Notes under the pieces: generated by a model | The model's input: only the letters and a program-made list of their open reading frames with translations | Databases searched by the model: none | Told to the model about the DNA's origin: nothing | Made by a program: the position numbers and the translations under genes | DNA from: Streptomyces mutabilis | GTDB lineage: Bacteria; Actinomycetota; Actinomycetes; Streptomycetales; Streptomycetaceae | Direction: 5' to 3' | Assembly: GCF_014649815.1 (NCBI RefSeq) | Contig: NZ_BMTT01000001.1 | Location: 1-64,000, forward strand | Length of the DNA: 64,000 nucleotides | Shown: one piece after another, positions 1 through 7,959 of the stretch | Numbering within the stretch: the stretch's first letter is position 1 | Layout of the letters: the number at the start of each line of letters is the position of its first letter

Positions 1-155
1 CGGCGAAACCGCACCTTACGACTCCCTGGACAACCCCACCCGAGCCATAACTTCACGGCCTTGGGGCTAGCACCCGCCCCCCCCCGGAGGCTCGGTGGCG
101 CCCGTTCGGGTGCCCACCGCAAGCCGGGGGGTCCGGGCACGGTGAGACTCGGGGC

Positions 156-1232
156 ATGGACGCTTCCCGTACCCGTCTGCCGGGGCTGCTCGGAGCCGTC
201 GCCGGGCCGGTCTGCGCGCTGCTGCTGCTCACCGGCTGCTCCGGTCCCGCTCCCGCCTCCCCGGACGGACCGGTGGCCGAGACGGCCCGGGCAGCCGCAC
301 CGGCCGCGGCCAACGACCTCCAGGCCGACTACCAGCGGGTTATCGAGGACGTCCTCCCGTCGGTCGTGCAGATCCAGGCGGGCGACTCTTTGGGCTCCGG
401 GGTCGTGTACGACGACAAGGGGCACGTCGTCACCAACGCGCACGTCGTCGGGGACGGCAGGACCTTCCGGGTGACGACCGCCCGCACCGAGGAGTCCCTC
501 GCCGCCGAACTCGTCTCCTCCTACCCCGAGCAGGACCTCGCCGTCATCAAGCTGGACCGGCTGCCCGAGGGCATGAAGGCGGCCCGCTTCGGTGACTCCG
601 CGAAGGTGGAGGTCGGACAGATCGTGCTGGCGATGGGCTCGCCGCTCGGGCTGTCCTCCAGCGTGACGCAGGGCATCGTGTCGGCGGTCGGACGGACCGT
701 CACCGAGGGCCGCCAGGGCGGCGGCACGGGGGCGACGATCGGCAACATGGTGCAGACGTCGGCGGCCATCAACCCCGGCAACAGCGGCGGCGCCCTGGTG
801 AACCTCGACGGTCAGGTGATCGGCATCCCCACGCTGGCCGCGACCGACCCCGGCCTCGGCGACAGCGCGGCGCCCGGGATCGGGTTCGCCATCCCGGCGT
901 CGATGGTGAGGACGGTGGCCGACCAGATCGTCAGGGACGGACGGGTGACCGACTCGGGCCGGGCGGCGCTCGGCATCACCGTCCGCACGGTCGTCGACGA
1001 CGGTTACCGGCCCGCGGGCGCGGCCGTCGTCGAGGTGAGCGACGGCGGGGCCGCCGACGACGCGGGGCTGCGGCCCGGCGACGTCATCGTCCGGCTGGGC
1101 GACACCGACGTCACCACGATCACCTCACTGGCCGAGGCGCTGGCGTCGATGGAGCCGGGCGACCGGACGAAGGTGACGTACACCCGCGACGGCGACGAGC
1201 GCACCGCCGAGGTGACCCTGGGCGAGCAGTGA
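156..1232 (+). CDS. Secreted lipoprotein trypsin-like serine protease with PDZ domain (HtrA/DegP family)
   Basis: Envelope serine protease of the HtrA type, expected to act outside the membrane in protein quality control. The N-terminus is a lipoprotein signal: hydrophobic stretch at residues 11-27 and lipobox LTGC with Cys28. The catalytic triad is readable: His96 in TNAHVVG, Asp127 in QDLAVIKL and Ser210 in NPGNSGGAL. A C-terminal PDZ domain lies at about 270-350, with GLRPGDVIVRLGD as its core. Length (358 aa) suits a one-PDZ HtrA. The ATG at 156 is chosen because the signal peptide starts there. The upstream 155 bp hold no gene. The family is certain; the substrate is unknown. Confidence 0.9.
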   Translation: MDASRTRLPGLLGAVAGPVCALLLLTGCSGPAPASPDGPVAETARAAAPAAANDLQADYQRVIEDVLPSVVQIQAGDSLGSGVVYDDKGHVVTNAHVVGDGRTFRVTTARTEESLAAELVSSYPEQDLAVIKLDRLPEGMKAARFGDSAKVEVGQIVLAMGSPLGLSSSVTQGIVSAVGRTVTEGRQGGGTGATIGNMVQTSAAINPGNSGGALVNLDGQVIGIPTLAATDPGLGDSAAPGIGFAIPASMVRTVADQIVRDGRVTDSGRAALGITVRTVVDDGYRPAGAAVVEVSDGGAADDAGLRPGDVIVRLGDTDVTTITSLAEALASMEPGDRTKVTYTRDGDERTAEVTLGEQ

Positions 1233-1264
1233 GGGGGCGGGGCGGTCGGACCCCGCCCCGCCAC

Positions 1265-1495
1265 TCAGCCCTCCGCCGACTCCTGGGCCTCTTCGGCGTG
1301 CAGGCTCATCGGACCGTAGATCTCCGTGGAGTCCTCGAACAGCCGCACCTGGTCGGTGCCGCCCTCCTGGAGGTCCTTCCAGTGCTCCCCGATCCAGGAC
1401 TCGGCGTCCCCTTGCGTGGTGAACTCCTCGGGCTGCACCGCCGGCTGGACCTCCGTCCCGTCGGCCGTCTCGAACCGCCACGTCCATGCCGCCAT
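1265..1495 (-). CDS. Small conserved acidic protein, function unknown
   Basis: A 76-aa soluble acidic protein starting MAAWTWRFETADG. It has three Trp residues, no signal peptide and no membrane segment. The ATG at 1495 is preferred over longer in-frame starts because GGAGG lies about 6 nt upstream. It converges with the protease gene, leaving a 32-bp gap. The composition looks like small Streptomyces proteins of unknown function; I do not recognise a domain. Confidence 0.7.
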   Translation of the reverse strand: MAAWTWRFETADGTEVQPAVQPEEFTTQGDAESWIGEHWKDLQEGGTDQVRLFEDSTEIYGPMSLHAEEAQESAEG

Positions 1496-1677
1496 GTACG
1501 CCTCCAAGATGTGAGCACATGCAGAACGGAAGCCGGATCTTGGTCCGGCCTCCGCCCGCAGCCTATGCGCTGAGCCGGTCGCGTCGTAGCAGACCCGGAG
1601 GACAGCCGCCCGGGCCCGCCGCGCCCCTGGGGGGCCTCGGGCGCGCACACCACCGGCTCACCGGGGAAAATCGGTGC

Positions 1678-2877
1678 GTGGACGTGACTCTGCTCGGCAC
1701 CGGTGCCCCCGCGGGACTCCCCCGCCCCGACTGTCCCTGCGCGGCCTGTGCCGCCGCGCAGGGCGAGAACGCGCGCGCGGCGACCGCGCTGCTGGTGGAC
1801 GGGGCGCTGCTGCTGGACCTCACCCCCGGCGCCGCGTTCGCCGCCGCCCGTGCCGGCCGCTCCCTGACCGGCGTACGGCAGGCGCTGCTGTCCCACCCGC
1901 ACGACGGGCCGGCGGTGGAGGTGCCGGCCGGGCTGCCGCAGCCGGGGCGGGTGCCGGACGGGCGGGAGCTGGCGCTGCTGACCGGGCACCGGGTGCGTGC
2001 GGTCGCGATGGACGCGCCGGGCACCGGGTACGCGGTGACCGGCCCGGACGGGCAGCGGCTCCTCTACCTGCCGCCGGGGTGCGCGCCGGCCGGTCTGGAG
2101 GAGCCGGCCGAGCCGTACGACATGGTCCTCGCGGACGTCGTGGGCCGCCCGGACGCCCTGGCCAGGCTGCGCGCGGTGGGCGCGGCGGGCGCCACCACGG
2201 ACGTCGTCGCCGTCCACCTGGGCCACGACGTGCCGCCGGGCCGGGAACTCGCCCGGCGCCTCGCGGCGGCCGGGGCACGAGCGGTCCCGGACGGGACGAC
2301 GCTGGTGGTGGGCGCCTACGAGGACGTGCCCGACGTACCGCGCCGCACCCTGGTGCTGGGCGGCGCCCGCTCGGGCAAGTCGGTGGAGGCCGAGCGCCGG
2401 CTGGAGTCCTTCCCGGAGGTGGTGTACGTCGCGACCGGCGGCACCCGGGGCGGGGACACCGAGTGGGCGGCCCGGGTCGGCGCGCACCGGGAGCGGCGGC
2501 CGGGCTCCTGGCGCACCGTGGAGACCTGCGACCTGGTTCCGCTGCTCAAGGACGACGGGCCACCGCTGCTGGTCGACTGCCTGTCCCTGTGGCTGACGGA
2601 CGCGATGGACGCCGTAGGGGCGTGGGACGACGCGGAGTGGGCCGACGGCGGCGAACGGGCGCTGCGCGACCGGGTGCGGGACCTGACGGAGGCGGCGCGC
2701 GCCACCCGGCGCACCGTCGTCGCCGTGTCGAACGAGGTGGGCTCGGGCATCGTCCCGGCCACGGCGTCCGGCCGCCGCTACCGGGACGAGCTCGGCCGCC
2801 TGAACGCGGCGTTCGCCGACGAGTGCGAGCAGGTGCTGCTGGTGGTGGCGGGCCAGGCCCTGGTGCTACGCGGCTGA
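1678..2877 (+). CDS. cobU: Bifunctional adenosylcobinamide kinase / adenosylcobinamide-phosphate guanylyltransferase with N-terminal MBL-like domain
   Basis: Catalyses the two nucleotide-loop activation steps that turn adenosylcobinamide into adenosylcobinamide-GDP in late B12 synthesis. The C-terminal half (about 222-399) is a CobU domain: P-loop GGARSGKS at 228-235, the HRERRPGSWRT segment carrying the guanylylated His, then DCLSLWLTDAM and VSNEVGSGIVP. The first ~215 residues resemble a metallo-beta-lactamase fold (GTGAPAGLP, two Cys in CPCAAC, HLGHD), but the usual HxHxDH metal motif is reduced to SHPHDG. Start is GTG 1678, just before VTLLGTG. Total 399 aa, roughly twice a stand-alone CobU. 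Its 3' end overlaps the opposing methyltransferase gene by 12 bp. Confidence 0.88.
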   Translation: MDVTLLGTGAPAGLPRPDCPCAACAAAQGENARAATALLVDGALLLDLTPGAAFAAARAGRSLTGVRQALLSHPHDGPAVEVPAGLPQPGRVPDGRELALLTGHRVRAVAMDAPGTGYAVTGPDGQRLLYLPPGCAPAGLEEPAEPYDMVLADVVGRPDALARLRAVGAAGATTDVVAVHLGHDVPPGRELARRLAAAGARAVPDGTTLVVGAYEDVPDVPRRTLVLGGARSGKSVEAERRLESFPEVVYVATGGTRGGDTEWAARVGAHRERRPGSWRTVETCDLVPLLKDDGPPLLVDCLSLWLTDAMDAVGAWDDAEWADGGERALRDRVRDLTEAARATRRTVVAVSNEVGSGIVPATASGRRYRDELGRLNAAFADECEQVLLVVAGQALVLRG

Positions 2878-3603
2878 GGCGTCCTTGCGCGCGATGACGC
2901 GTCCGCTCCGTGCGCCGGTCAGCACCGTGCAGCCCAGCTCCGCCAGTTCGGCGTGGAGGCCCGCCGGGAGGGCGAGCGGGCGGCGCGGGTCCGTGACATC
3001 GACGAGCAGGTGACCGCCGGGGCGCAGGACGTGGAGGGCGGCGCGGAGTTCGGTACGCGGGTCCGGAACGCGTTCCAGTTGCCGCAGGAGGCTCACCACG
3101 TCGTAGCGGCCCCGCAGCCGGGCCTGGATGTGCGGGTCCGTCAGCCGGCCGACGAACGCCTCCTCGACCCGCTCGACGGCGCGGGCGCGCAGCACCCGGT
3201 GCGTGGGGTCCAGGCCGTCGAACGAGGTGTACGGGAAGTACGCGCGGGCGGCGTGGGGGAAGTCGGCGTCGCCGGTCCCCACGTCCAGCCAGCTCTCGGG
3301 CTCGGGGCAGCGGCGGAACACAGCACGGGCGGCCGACCCCTGCCGGAGGCGGGCGCCGCCCCGGACGACCGGGTGTTCCGGTCCCGGCGTGAGCGGCGGG
3401 TTACGGAAGCCGTACCGGCAGTCCAGGCAGCGTTCGAGGACGGAGCGACCGGGTGCGGCCCGTCGCGGTCCCTCGCCGAGCAGGCGGGAACGCAGCCGCC
3501 GGGAGCCGCACCAGGGGCAGTCCGCGCGGTGCGGCCCGTACGCGGGGACGGGGGGAACCGGGGGCCCCGGGGGCGACGCCGAGGGGACGGGGGGTGCGGA
3601 CAT
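2866..3603 (-). CDS. Zinc-ribbon-containing class I SAM-dependent methyltransferase
   Basis: A predicted 245-aa methyltransferase with an unknown substrate. A proline-rich N-terminus leads into a likely zinc ribbon (CPWC, then CLDC about 38 residues on). A Rossmann core follows: SWLDVGTGDADF is the SAM-binding motif I, and LRPGGHLLVDVTDP is the post-I region. The ATG at 3603 is used because an in-frame extension to 3783 runs through the intergenic region and has no family-like sequence; GGGAG lies upstream of 3603. It sits tail-to-tail with cobU and head-to-head with cobT. Nothing links it directly to cobalamin methylation, since its layout is unlike the corrin methyltransferases. Confidence 0.75.
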   Translation of the reverse strand: MSAPPVPSASPPGPPVPPVPAYGPHRADCPWCGSRRLRSRLLGEGPRRAAPGRSVLERCLDCRYGFRNPPLTPGPEHPVVRGGARLRQGSAARAVFRRCPEPESWLDVGTGDADFPHAARAYFPYTSFDGLDPTHRVLRARAVERVEEAFVGRLTDPHIQARLRGRYDVVSLLRQLERVPDPRTELRAALHVLRPGGHLLVDVTDPRRPLALPAGLHAELAELGCTVLTGARSGRVIARKDASAA

Positions 3604-3754
3604 GGGCGGCTCCCGACGCACGAGGAGGAGAACGAACGACAAACCAGGCAAAACGTTACGTAGGTGATCGCTGTCCGGCGGGGAGCGACGCCACCCGGGC
3701 GCGGTGCCGACGGGCCCGCCGTCGCGTTCGACCAGGGCCGGTACTGTTCGGCGA

Positions 3755-4813
3755 ATGAGCTCGCTGAATCTCGACGACTTCACCGATCTGATCGAGCGCC
3801 CGGACGGCGGGGTGCGCCGCGATGCCGAGGCGCGGCGGGAGCGTCAGGTCGTGCCGCCAGGATCGCTGGGCCGCCTGGACGACCTGGGCGAGTGGCTGGC
3901 CGCGGCGCAGTCCGCCGTGCCTGTGCGGCCGGTCGAACGCCCCCGGGTGGTGCTCTTCGCCGGTGACCACAAGGTCGCCGAACTGGGCGTGTCGGCACGG
4001 CCCGCAGGCGGTGCGGGCGAGTTGGTGCGCGAGGTGCTGGAGGGCGGCCGGCCCGTGTCGGTCCTCGCCCGGCGTCTCGGCGTACCGGTGCGGGTGGTCG
4101 ACATGGCCCTGGACTGCGACCCGCAGACGCTGCCCGCCGAGGTCGCGGGGCACCGGGTGCGGCGCGGCGGCGGCCGCATCGACGTCGAGGACGCGCTGAC
4201 CCCGGAGGAGGCGGAGGCCGCCTTCCGGGCGGGCATGGCGGTGGCCGACGAAGAGGCCGACTCCGGTACGGATCTGGTGGTCCTGGGCGACGTGAGCGTG
4301 GGCGGCACCACCGCGGCCGGCGTGCTGGTCGCAGCGCTGTGCGGCACCGACGCGTCGGTCGTCACGGGGCGGGGTGGTCTGGCGATCGACGACCTGGCCT
4401 GGATGCGCAAGTGCGCGGCGATCCGCGACGCGCTGCGCCGTGCCCGGCCGGTGCTCGGGGACCAGTTGCAGCTCCTCGCGACGGTGGGCGGAGCCGACCT
4501 CGCCGCGATGACGGGCTTCCTGCTGCAGAGCGCGGTGCGGAAGGTGCCGGTGATCCTGGACGGCGTCGTGACGGCCGCCTGCGCGCTGGTCGGGCAGCGG
4601 ATCGCCTTCCGGGCGCCGGACTGGTGGCTGGCCGCGCACGACAGCGGGGAGCCGGGCCAGGCCAAGGCGCTGGACCGGATGGCTCTGGAGCCGCTGCTGT
4701 CCCAGGGCGTGACGGTGGGCGAGGGGGCGGGGGGCGTGCTGGCGCTCCCGCTGGTGCAGGCCGCGGCGGCGTTGGCGGCGGAGTTGCCGGAGGTCTCCGG
4801 CGGGGAAGGGTGA
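3755..4813 (+). CDS. cobT: Nicotinate-nucleotide--dimethylbenzimidazole phosphoribosyltransferase
   Basis: Makes alpha-ribazole phosphate, the lower-ligand precursor of cobalamin, from dimethylbenzimidazole and nicotinate mononucleotide. Diagnostic parts are the N-terminal PPGSLGRLDDLGEW segment, GDHKVAELGVS (the family's G(D/N)HGV region), and the C-terminal VGEGAGGVLALPLVQAA holding the catalytic Glu. At 352 aa it is normal for CobT. Start ATG 3755 begins MSSLNLDDF; upstream in-frame codons do not look coding. It lies between cobU and cobS, though with unrelated genes interspersed, so the cobalamin genes here are not one simple operon. Confidence 0.93.
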   Translation: MSSLNLDDFTDLIERPDGGVRRDAEARRERQVVPPGSLGRLDDLGEWLAAAQSAVPVRPVERPRVVLFAGDHKVAELGVSARPAGGAGELVREVLEGGRPVSVLARRLGVPVRVVDMALDCDPQTLPAEVAGHRVRRGGGRIDVEDALTPEEAEAAFRAGMAVADEEADSGTDLVVLGDVSVGGTTAAGVLVAALCGTDASVVTGRGGLAIDDLAWMRKCAAIRDALRRARPVLGDQLQLLATVGGADLAAMTGFLLQSAVRKVPVILDGVVTAACALVGQRIAFRAPDWWLAAHDSGEPGQAKALDRMALEPLLSQGVTVGEGAGGVLALPLVQAAAALAAELPEVSGGEG

Positions 4814-5332
4814 CGGGGTTCGGCGGGAGCCCCGCGTGGGGGTGGCCGGGGTTGTCGCGGTCCGGCGTTGCGGGGAGCCTGGCGTAGCGGTGGACTCCGC
4901 AGCCAGGCGTTCACGTGTCACCCGGCGTGGGGTGGGCGCGGGGTGGGTGGTCGCGGCCCGGTGGAGCGGGGTGCCGCTGCGCCCGCCCGTGGGGGCAGCT
5001 CCCAGGCCGTTCAGGCACTGGGGGAGGCACGACTGCCCGCAGCTGCGGCGGGACTGCGTACCCGCGCGGACGGACGGCCGCGTACGGCGGGAAGGGGGCG
5101 TGTCGGGGGGCGTCCGCCCGCAGCGGTTGGCGCGTCCGCGCCGTTCACGCCCTTAACGGACCGATTCCGCGCCGTTCCGAGGACGGACACCCCCGGCGTG
5201 GCCCCGGCCCACCACCGAACCGACCGCGCTACCCGCACCCCCACCCAACCCGCCCGCAGCGGCGCCGCAGGCACCCGCACCCCGTCCAACCCGCACAGGC
5301 CGCCGCAAGCACCCCGCACCACCACCGGAGGT
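4814..5332 (+). other. 519-bp convergent intergenic region with strand-skew flip, no gene seen
   Basis: This spacer separates the 3' ends of cobT and the opposing membrane-protein gene. No frame gives a convincing protein. The top strand is markedly G-rich up to about 5120 and then C-rich from about 5150 to the end. A short perfect palindrome CCGCAGCTGCGG lies at 5037-5048. It may hold terminators for both genes or the remains of a lost gene. Confidence 0.5.
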
Positions 5333-6070
5333 CTACGCGTCCGGGCGTCCCCCGATCCAGTCCTGGACGGCCCGGCGCGGGCCGGACCAGCGGCGGTCGT
5401 GGCGGTAGGCCCGTAGGTGGGATTTGGCGCGGGCGTGCGGCCTGCGGGCGTAGAAGCGGCGGGCCCAGAACGAGCCGGGCCGCGCCAGGCGGACCGCGCC
5501 GACCAGGGCGACGAGCGGCACGATCACGCCGAAGACCGCGAGCCGTGCCTTGCCCTTGGCCAGGGCGAGGAGGGAGAAGAAGAAGTTCCCCGCGACGGTC
5601 GCGATGACGTTCGCCCGGTCCTGCAACTCGTCCTGCGACATGCCGTCGACGCCGAACGGCGTGAACCCGGCGAGGACCAGCCCCACCAGCGCCGCCGTGA
5701 CGACCACGACCTCCACGCTCTGGCGCCCCGCCTCGCTCCAGTACACGTCGTCGAGGTGCAGGATCAGCGCGAACTCGTCCAGCACGAGGCCCGCCCCGAT
5801 CCCGAAGACCACCGCGGCGAGCGCGGAGCCGAACCCGTGCCGGCCCCCGGCGACGGCGGCGAACCCGCCGACGACGGTGAGGACGACCCCCGGAACAACG
5901 TGGTGCACGTGCACCCCGCCCGCCTTGACGTTGCCGAAGGGCCCCTTGCCCGCCCGGATGAGCCGGGTGATCACCCGCGTGACCACGAAGGTCAGCACGA
6001 ACGCCCCCAGAGCGAGGAGCAGCGGCAGCTTCCCCGGTTCCATGATGTTGCGCTGCCACCAATCTCCCAT
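5333..6070 (-). CDS. Multi-pass integral membrane protein, function unknown
   Basis: A 245-aa membrane protein with about five to six hydrophobic segments: LPLLLALGAFVLTFVVTRVI near the start, then HVVPGVVLTVVGGFAAVAGG, a segment ending in GIGAGLVLDEFALIL, one around VVVVTAALVGLVLAGF, and FGVIVPLVALVGAV. The GVHVHHVVPG and DEFALILHLDDVYW motifs carry His and Asp residues near the membrane and are probably functional. The C-terminus is a basic cytosolic tail. Start ATG 6070 lies 60 bp from the divergent cobS start, so the two share a promoter region. I cannot name the family. Confidence 0.75.
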   Translation of the reverse strand: MGDWWQRNIMEPGKLPLLLALGAFVLTFVVTRVITRLIRAGKGPFGNVKAGGVHVHHVVPGVVLTVVGGFAAVAGGRHGFGSALAAVVFGIGAGLVLDEFALILHLDDVYWSEAGRQSVEVVVVTAALVGLVLAGFTPFGVDGMSQDELQDRANVIATVAGNFFFSLLALAKGKARLAVFGVIVPLVALVGAVRLARPGSFWARRFYARRPHARAKSHLRAYRHDRRWSGPRRAVQDWIGGRPDA

Positions 6071-6130
6071 ATGCGCACTTTATCCCCGGGCCGCTCCGAC
6101 GCCCCGATGACCGCCGGGTAGTCTGCGCCG

Positions 6131-6913
6131 GTGCTCAGGACCCCCTCCCCCGACGGCCTCCGCTTCGCCTTCGGCACCCTCACCGTGTTCCCGGTCAAGG
6201 TGACCCGCTGGGACCGCGAGGCAGCCCGCGGCGGCATGCTGTGCGCGCCGCTGGCCGGTCTCGCCGTCGGCGTCCCGGCCGCGGCGGCCGGACTCCTGCT
6301 GCTGCTCCTGGGCGCGGGCGGCCTGCTCGCCGCCGTCGCCACCGCCGCCGTACCGGCCGTGCTGACCCGCGGTCTGCACCTGGACGGGTTGGCCGACACC
6401 GCGGACGGGCTGGGCAGCGGCAAGCCCGCCGACGACGCGCTGCGGATCATGAAGCAGTCGGACATCGGGCCGTTCGGCGTGCTCGCCCTCGTGCTCGTGC
6501 TGTTCGCCCAGGTGGCCGCGCTGGCGCAGGCGTACGACGACTCCTGGGCGCGGGGCGCGCTCGCCGCCGTGGTCTCGGCGACCGCCGCCCGGCTGGCGCT
6601 GACCCTCGCCGCCCGCGGCGGGGTGCCCGCCGCCCGCCCGGAGGGACTGGGCGCGGCGGTCGCCGGGGTGGTGCCGGCGGGTGGCGCGACGGCCGTCACC
6701 GCCGTCGTCATGGCGGCCGCAGCGGGGGCGGGCGCGTTCCTCGGACCGCACGACGCGGTCCGTGCGGCGCTCGCCGTGCTGTGCGCCGTCGCCGCCGCCG
6801 AACTCCTCCTGCGCCACTGCGTGCGGCGCTTCGGCGGGGTCACCGGCGACGTCTTCGGCGGGGTCGCGGAGACGGCGGCCACCACCGCCCTCGTCGTTCT
6901 CGTCCTCGGCTGA
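6131..6913 (+). CDS. cobS: Adenosylcobinamide-GDP ribazoletransferase (cobalamin synthase)
   Basis: Integral membrane enzyme that joins alpha-ribazole (phosphate) to adenosylcobinamide-GDP, the final step of the nucleotide-loop pathway served by cobU and cobT. The sequence opens GLRFAFGTLTVFPV, typical of CobS. It carries the conserved acidic motif LDGLADTADGLGSG near residue 85 and then KQSDIGPFG, and has six to seven hydrophobic helices. Length is 260 aa, normal. Start is GTG 6131, and a longer frame is not available. It is divergent from the preceding membrane-protein gene. Confidence 0.92.
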   Translation: MLRTPSPDGLRFAFGTLTVFPVKVTRWDREAARGGMLCAPLAGLAVGVPAAAAGLLLLLLGAGGLLAAVATAAVPAVLTRGLHLDGLADTADGLGSGKPADDALRIMKQSDIGPFGVLALVLVLFAQVAALAQAYDDSWARGALAAVVSATAARLALTLAARGGVPAARPEGLGAAVAGVVPAGGATAVTAVVMAAAAGAGAFLGPHDAVRAALAVLCAVAAAELLLRHCVRRFGGVTGDVFGGVAETAATTALVVLVLG

Positions 6914-6932
6914 CACGAGACCCGCCCCGGCC

Positions 6933-7718
6933 TCAGCAGCCCTGTCGCCACACCCCCAGCTCGTACTTCTTCAGCATCGAACTCAGCCCCAGCTCACGGG
7001 ACTCGGCACAGAACCGCTCGGTCGGCAGCTCGTACTCGACGTGGAAGACCGCCTTGTCGGCGTCGACGAACGGCTTGTTGTCGGCGCACTCGCCGTACTG
7101 GGCGCACTGCTCGTTGACCGCGAAGTCGAAGTCGTCGACCAGTTCCGGGATCTGGTCCAGGTCGTTCTTCAGGCCGACGGCCATGCCCCGGTCGTGGGCG
7201 AGCCTCGCGATCAGCCGGTTGTAGCGGAGCTGGTCGTCGGCGGTCAGCGGGAAGCCGGTGTCGTTCCTGTAGCCGTCCATGTTGTCCGGCTCCACCGCGT
7301 CGAAGCCCTTGTCGCGGCACATGTCGATCCGCTCGGCCATCAACGGCTCGAGGACGTCCGTCGCGCGGATGTCCAGCCAGCGCTCCCCCTCCCAGCCGTT
7401 GCCCTCGCCCAGTACCGACTTCGGGAACTCGGCCGCGTCGGGGCGGAAGTCCTCCCACGCGCCGGTGGAGACGTAGCAGATGACCTTGCGGCCGTCGCGG
7501 TGCAGCCCGGCCACCGTCGCCTCGGTGTGGTCGAAGCCGTCGACGTCGTAGACCGGCACGTCGACTGAGGTGTCCAGCTTGCCGCTGAGCTGCCACTGCC
7601 AGGCGGTGCCCGGGCGCGGCCGCCAGTGGCCGGCGCCGTCCGGCTCGTCGCCGGGGGACGCCGTGGAGCAGCCCGCGAGCAGCAGGAGAAGGGCTGTCAG
7701 CAGGACCGGGCGTCTCAC
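6933..7718 (-). CDS. Lipoprotein of the endo-alpha-1,4-polygalactosaminidase (GH114-like) family
   Basis: A 261-aa exported lipoprotein: signal VRRPVLLTALLLLLAGCS with lipobox LAGC. The mature part matches the GH114 / TM1410-like barrel: WQWQLSGKLD, KVICYVSTGAWEDFRPD, WLDIRATDVLEPLM, the acidic FDAVEPDNMDGY motif and GLKNDLDQIPELVDDFDFAVNEQC. Known members cleave galactosaminogalactan-type polymers, so an extracellular glycosidase role is likely but untested. GTG 7718 is chosen because GGAG lies 8 nt upstream and the signal peptide starts there; the longer frame would run through the divergent pepA leader. It converges with cobS, 19 bp apart. Confidence 0.82.
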   Translation of the reverse strand: MRRPVLLTALLLLLAGCSTASPGDEPDGAGHWRPRPGTAWQWQLSGKLDTSVDVPVYDVDGFDHTEATVAGLHRDGRKVICYVSTGAWEDFRPDAAEFPKSVLGEGNGWEGERWLDIRATDVLEPLMAERIDMCRDKGFDAVEPDNMDGYRNDTGFPLTADDQLRYNRLIARLAHDRGMAVGLKNDLDQIPELVDDFDFAVNEQCAQYGECADNKPFVDADKAVFHVEYELPTERFCAESRELGLSSMLKKYELGVWRQGC

Positions 7719-7959
7719 GGGGCGTGCTCCAGGGGGGCGGGGACGGCGTACCGCGATGATCTCGTACGCCGTCGGCGGCGCGGAAAGCGCGGGGCGCGGG
7801 AGGGAGCGGACGGGGCCGCGAGCGTAGGCTCGTGCCCGGTGTTTGCCTGCCCAGGCAAGGACCGCATCGCAGGAGGGATCTAGGGTCGGTTGTCGGGCCC
7901 GGTCGACCCACCCGCATTCGGCCGCACAGGACTTCATACGGAAGCGAGATTTCACCACC

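Noticed and set aside
1496-1677. Possible cobalamin riboswitch before cobU
   Set aside because: No B12-box-like core or conserved riboswitch blocks were found; the leaders of cobT and cobS were also read and show none.
5011-5325. A 104-codon minus-strand frame in the spacer after cobT
   Set aside because: Low-complexity, no ribosome site and no family resemblance.
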